A stretch of DNA of 7,940 bases from Lachnospiraceae bacterium UBA7598. Lineage in GTDB: Bacteria; Bacillota; Clostridia; Lachnospirales; Lachnospiraceae. Shown one piece after another: positions 6,490 to 7,940 of the stretch; position 1 is the stretch's first letter; each line of letters opens with the position of its first letter. The stretch is taken from assembly GCA_002474415.1 (NCBI GenBank), contig DLQV01000125.1, forward strand, positions 1,295 to 9,234, in the 5' to 3' direction. Both the position numbers and the translations under genes were made by a program. The notes under the pieces were generated by a model, which was not told the DNA's origin, did no database searches, and saw nothing but the letters and a program-made list of their open reading frames with translations.

Positions 6490-6502
6490 AATAAAATATA
6501 TA
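6473..6502 (+). promoter_or_regulatory. Candidate sigma-A promoter of the ribosomal-protection GTPase gene
   Basis: TTGACG (6473-6478) and TATATA (6497-6502) with an 18-base spacer form a good housekeeping promoter. The -35 box lies inside the end of the upstream small gene. Initiation would be expected near 6508-6510, giving a leader of about 70 bases made almost entirely of the terminator-like hairpin at 6519-6569. The area is AT-rich, so the exact -10 (TATATA versus nearby TATATT) is uncertain. Confidence 0.45.
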
Positions 6503-6518
6503 TTTGGAATGAAATCTC

Positions 6519-6577
6519 CCCCTTTCTGTGCTATCATAAATCTATTGGATTATGATACATGGAAAGGGGCTTTTTTT
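6519..6577 (+). terminator. Intrinsic terminator/attenuator hairpin abutting the GTPase start codon
   Basis: CCCCTTTC (6519-6526) pairs perfectly with GAAAGGGG (6562-6569). Inside this, TATCATA (6532-6538) pairs with TATGATA (6551-6557), and a few further pairs join the two stems. Seven Ts (6571-6577) follow and run directly into ATG 6578. The 3' arm AAAGGGG is also the only plausible Shine-Dalgarno for that ATG, 8 bases away. The hairpin can therefore terminate transcription from the upstream cassette or from its own promoter, and would mask the ribosome binding site in any read-through transcript. Tet(M)-type genes are known to be controlled by leader attenuation, so a regulated attenuator is the favoured reading; a simple terminator for the upstream cassette is the alternative. 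Confidence 0.75.
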
Positions 6578-7940
6578 ATGGGTAGAAAAAATCCCGCAAA
6601 AAATATAAATATCGGTCTGCTGGCGCATGTCGATGCTGGAAAAACCACACTGTCGGAGGCACTGTTATATGCCACCGGGCAGATCCGCGCACTGGGGCGT
6701 GTGGACCATCAGGATGCATTTCTGGATACGGATGCGCAGGAGCGGGCGCGTGGAATTACAATTTTTTCCAAGCAGGCGAGGCTTCGGCTACAACCGACGA
6801 ATGAGAGTTCGCATGGCGAATCGTCGGTTGGTGTGGAAATGCCCCCTCGCGGAGCTCAGCGGCAATCGCAACCGACGAATGAGAATTCGCATGGCGAACC
6901 GTCGGTTGCTATAACAATTCTGGATACGCCGGGCCATGTGGATTTTTCTGCGGAGATGGAGCGCACGTTACAGGTACTCGACTACGCGATCCTTGTCATC
7001 AGCGGAACAGACGGTGTGCAGGGACACACGCGGACACTCTGGCGGCTCCTGCGGCACTATAATATCCCAACCTTTTTGTTTGTCAACAAGATGGATCTGC
7101 CGGGTGCGGACAAAGAAGCCGTGCAGCAGCAGTTAAAAACGGAACTGTCCGATGGATGTGTGGATTTTACACAGGACAGCGGAGAAGCATTTTTCGAGGA
7201 AGCAGCGATGGGAAGCGAAGCACTGCTGGATGAATATATGGAGCAGGGCACCATTGCAGAGGAGCATCTGGCGCATGCGGTGGCAAACCGCGAACTGTTT
7301 CCGTGCTACTATGGCTCGGCACTCAAAGTTGAGGGTGTGAAAGAACTGCTTGCAGGTTTTGCAAAATATCACAGGGCACCGGAGTATGAAGACGAATTTT
7401 CTGCCCGTGTATACAAAATCGGCAGAGACGCAAAAGGCGCGCGGCTGACCTATTTGAAAGTGACCGGAGGCACGCTGCATGTCAAAGACCGGATTTCCTA
7501 TGATGGGTTAGAGGAGAAAGTCGACCAGATCCGTCTGTATTCCGGTGAGAAATTTGAGACCGCGGAGGCGGTGGAGGCCGGGGAAGTCTGTGCCGTGACA
7601 GGACTTACCACAACCGTACCGGGACAGGGACTCGGCGCGCAGCAGGAGAGCAGTGTGCCGGTACTCGAGCCGGTGCTTAACTACCGGATTTATCTGCCGG
7701 ACGAAGTAAATGCCGTGGAGATGATGGAAAAATTAAAGCAGCTTGAGGAGGAAGATCCTCAGCTTCATATCCTCTGGAATGAGCAATTGCAGGAAATCCA
7801 TGCGCAGATGATGGGACAGGTGCAGATTGAAGTCCTGACGCAGTTGATCAAAGAGCGTTTTGGTGTTGTGGTTGTCTTTGGACAGGGCAACATTGTGTAC
7901 AAAGAGACGATTGCAAAGCCGGTGGAGGGCGTGGGACATT
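6578..7940 (+). CDS. Tet(M)-type ribosomal-protection/EF-G-like GTPase, 5' part, with in-frame repeat insertion
   Basis: The frame is open from ATG 6578 to the window end (454 codons plus one base); the family is about 640 residues, so domain IV and the C-terminus are outside. The GTP-binding motifs are complete: G1 AHVDAGKTT (16-24), G2 RGIT (58-61), G3 DTPGH (116-120), G4 NKMD (170-173) and G5 GSA (246-248). A beta-barrel domain II follows (FSARVYKIGRDAKGARLTYL), then the EF-G-like domain III (MMEKLKQLEEEDPQLHI, MGQVQIEVL). This matches the Tet(M)/Tet(W)/Tet(O) group and its divergent chromosomal relatives in Lachnospiraceae. Such proteins displace tetracycline from the 30S subunit; whether this one does cannot be told here. 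Residues 72-111 are an extra segment encoded by two palindromic repeats, falling between beta strands 2 and 3. ATG 6509 is an in-frame alternative start. GC content is visibly higher than in the preceding cassette. Confidence 0.94.
   Translation, partial: MGRKNPAKNINIGLLAHVDAGKTTLSEALLYATGQIRALGRVDHQDAFLDTDAQERARGITIFSKQARLRLQPTNESSHGESSVGVEMPPRGAQRQSQPTNENSHGEPSVAITILDTPGHVDFSAEMERTLQVLDYAILVISGTDGVQGHTRTLWRLLRHYNIPTFLFVNKMDLPGADKEAVQQQLKTELSDGCVDFTQDSGEAFFEEAAMGSEALLDEYMEQGTIAEEHLAHAVANRELFPCYYGSALKVEGVKELLAGFAKYHRAPEYEDEFSARVYKIGRDAKGARLTYLKVTGGTLHVKDRISYDGLEEKVDQIRLYSGEKFETAEAVEAGEVCAVTGLTTTVPGQGLGAQQESSVPVLEPVLNYRIYLPDEVNAVEMMEKLKQLEEEDPQLHILWNEQLQEIHAQMMGQVQIEVLTQLIKERFGVVVVFGQGNIVYKETIAKPVEGVGH
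6791..6830 (+). repeat. 40-bp palindromic repeat, copy 1
   Basis: The ends CAACCGACGA and TCGTCGGTTG are a perfect 10-bp inverted repeat. An inner TTCGC/GCGAA stem around ATG adds a second hairpin. It is identical to copy 2 at 38 of 40 positions (differences at repeat positions 17 and 31). It is translated as QPTNESSHGESSV plus the first base of the next codon. Confidence 0.9.
6869..6908 (+). repeat. 40-bp palindromic repeat, copy 2
   Basis: This is a direct repeat of copy 1 offset by exactly 78 bp (26 codons), so both copies are read in the same frame; here the peptide is QPTNENSHGEPSV. Terminal pairing is 9 bp because repeat position 31 is C instead of T. The change at position 17 creates a CGAAT/ATTCG stem closing a GAGA tetraloop. 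The inner TTCGC/GCGAA hairpin is kept. Confidence 0.9.

Larger units (their letters stand above)
6791..6908 (+). mobile_element. In-frame palindromic element inside the GTPase gene
   Basis: This 118-bp block is two 40-bp palindromic repeats separated by 38 bp. It adds roughly 40 residues (72-111, starting QPTNESSHGE and ending NENSHGEPSV) that Tet(M)-type proteins lack, at the turn between RGITIFSKQARLRL and ITILDTPGHVDF. CTA trinucleotides flank both sides (6788-6790 and 6909-6911) and could be a short target duplication, but exact boundaries cannot be set without an uninterrupted relative. No transposase is present, so any mobility would be in trans, as for MITE/REP-like or Rickettsia RPE-like elements. 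Confidence 0.65.

Noticed and set aside
6791..6908. A two-unit CRISPR array
   Set aside because: There are only two repeats, they are palindromic over their full length, and they are translated within a conserved gene with no cas genes nearby.
6627..6914. Plus-strand open frame overlapping the GTPase G domain and both palindromic repeats
   Set aside because: The strongly supported GTPase frame with all five G motifs covers it. This alternative frame stays open partly because the repeats lack stops in it; its Arg/Met-rich product is meaningless.
6578..7940. GTPase gene as a pseudogene disrupted by the repeats
   Set aside because: The frame is uninterrupted through both repeats and to the window end, and conserved motifs continue on both sides. 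Disruption downstream of the window cannot be excluded.

Overview
The window looks like a chromosomal segment of an anaerobic, spore-forming Clostridia member, most likely a Lachnospiraceae gut bacterium. The indications are a SipL-type spore-coat morphogenetic gene, a DUF4317 gene, a methionine aminopeptidase with an N-terminal SEC-C zinc motif, and a DUF3791/DUF3990 cassette, all of which I associate with that group. This placement is inferred from protein family recognition, not from a search. Every supported gene is on the + strand.

Layout. Positions 1-669 hold the 3' end of a SipL-like gene (SPOCS/DUF3794 domain plus LysM). A 185-base AT-rich gap follows, with a weak promoter candidate and two small palindromes. 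Next come a secreted NlpC/P60 peptidoglycan hydrolase with a long coiled coil (855-2072), a membrane-anchored protein resembling the SurA/PrsA N-terminal chaperone domain but lacking a parvulin domain (2082-2753), and type I methionine aminopeptidase (2757-3632). After a 54-base gap with a long wobble-rich hairpin lie an HD-domain phosphohydrolase (3687-4253) and a DUF4317 protein (4250-5536), which overlap by 4 bases. Positions 855-5536 read like one or two co-directional housekeeping operons.

Positions 5555-6489 form a tight, AT-rich three-gene cassette: DUF3791, then DUF3990 with an ADP-ribosyltransferase-like pattern, then a small acidic protein. Its overlaps, small flanking proteins and base composition suggest an acquired toxin-antitoxin-like or defence-like module. 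From 6578 to the window end is the 5' part of a Tet(M)-type ribosomal-protection/EF-G-like GTPase.

Two features of the GTPase locus stand out. First, its start codon directly follows the T-tract of a strong intrinsic-terminator hairpin whose 3' arm also carries the apparent Shine-Dalgarno sequence. That architecture fits attenuation and SD masking, and an upstream ATG lies in the same frame as the GTPase. Second, the G domain is interrupted in frame by about 40 residues encoded by two near-identical 40-bp palindromic repeats (38/40 identical, exactly 78 bp apart). They sit in the expected beta2-beta3 hairpin turn between the RGIT and DTPGH motifs, and all five G motifs remain intact. This looks like a small palindromic element that has become protein-coding inside a translation-factor GTPase, and it is the most unusual item in the window.
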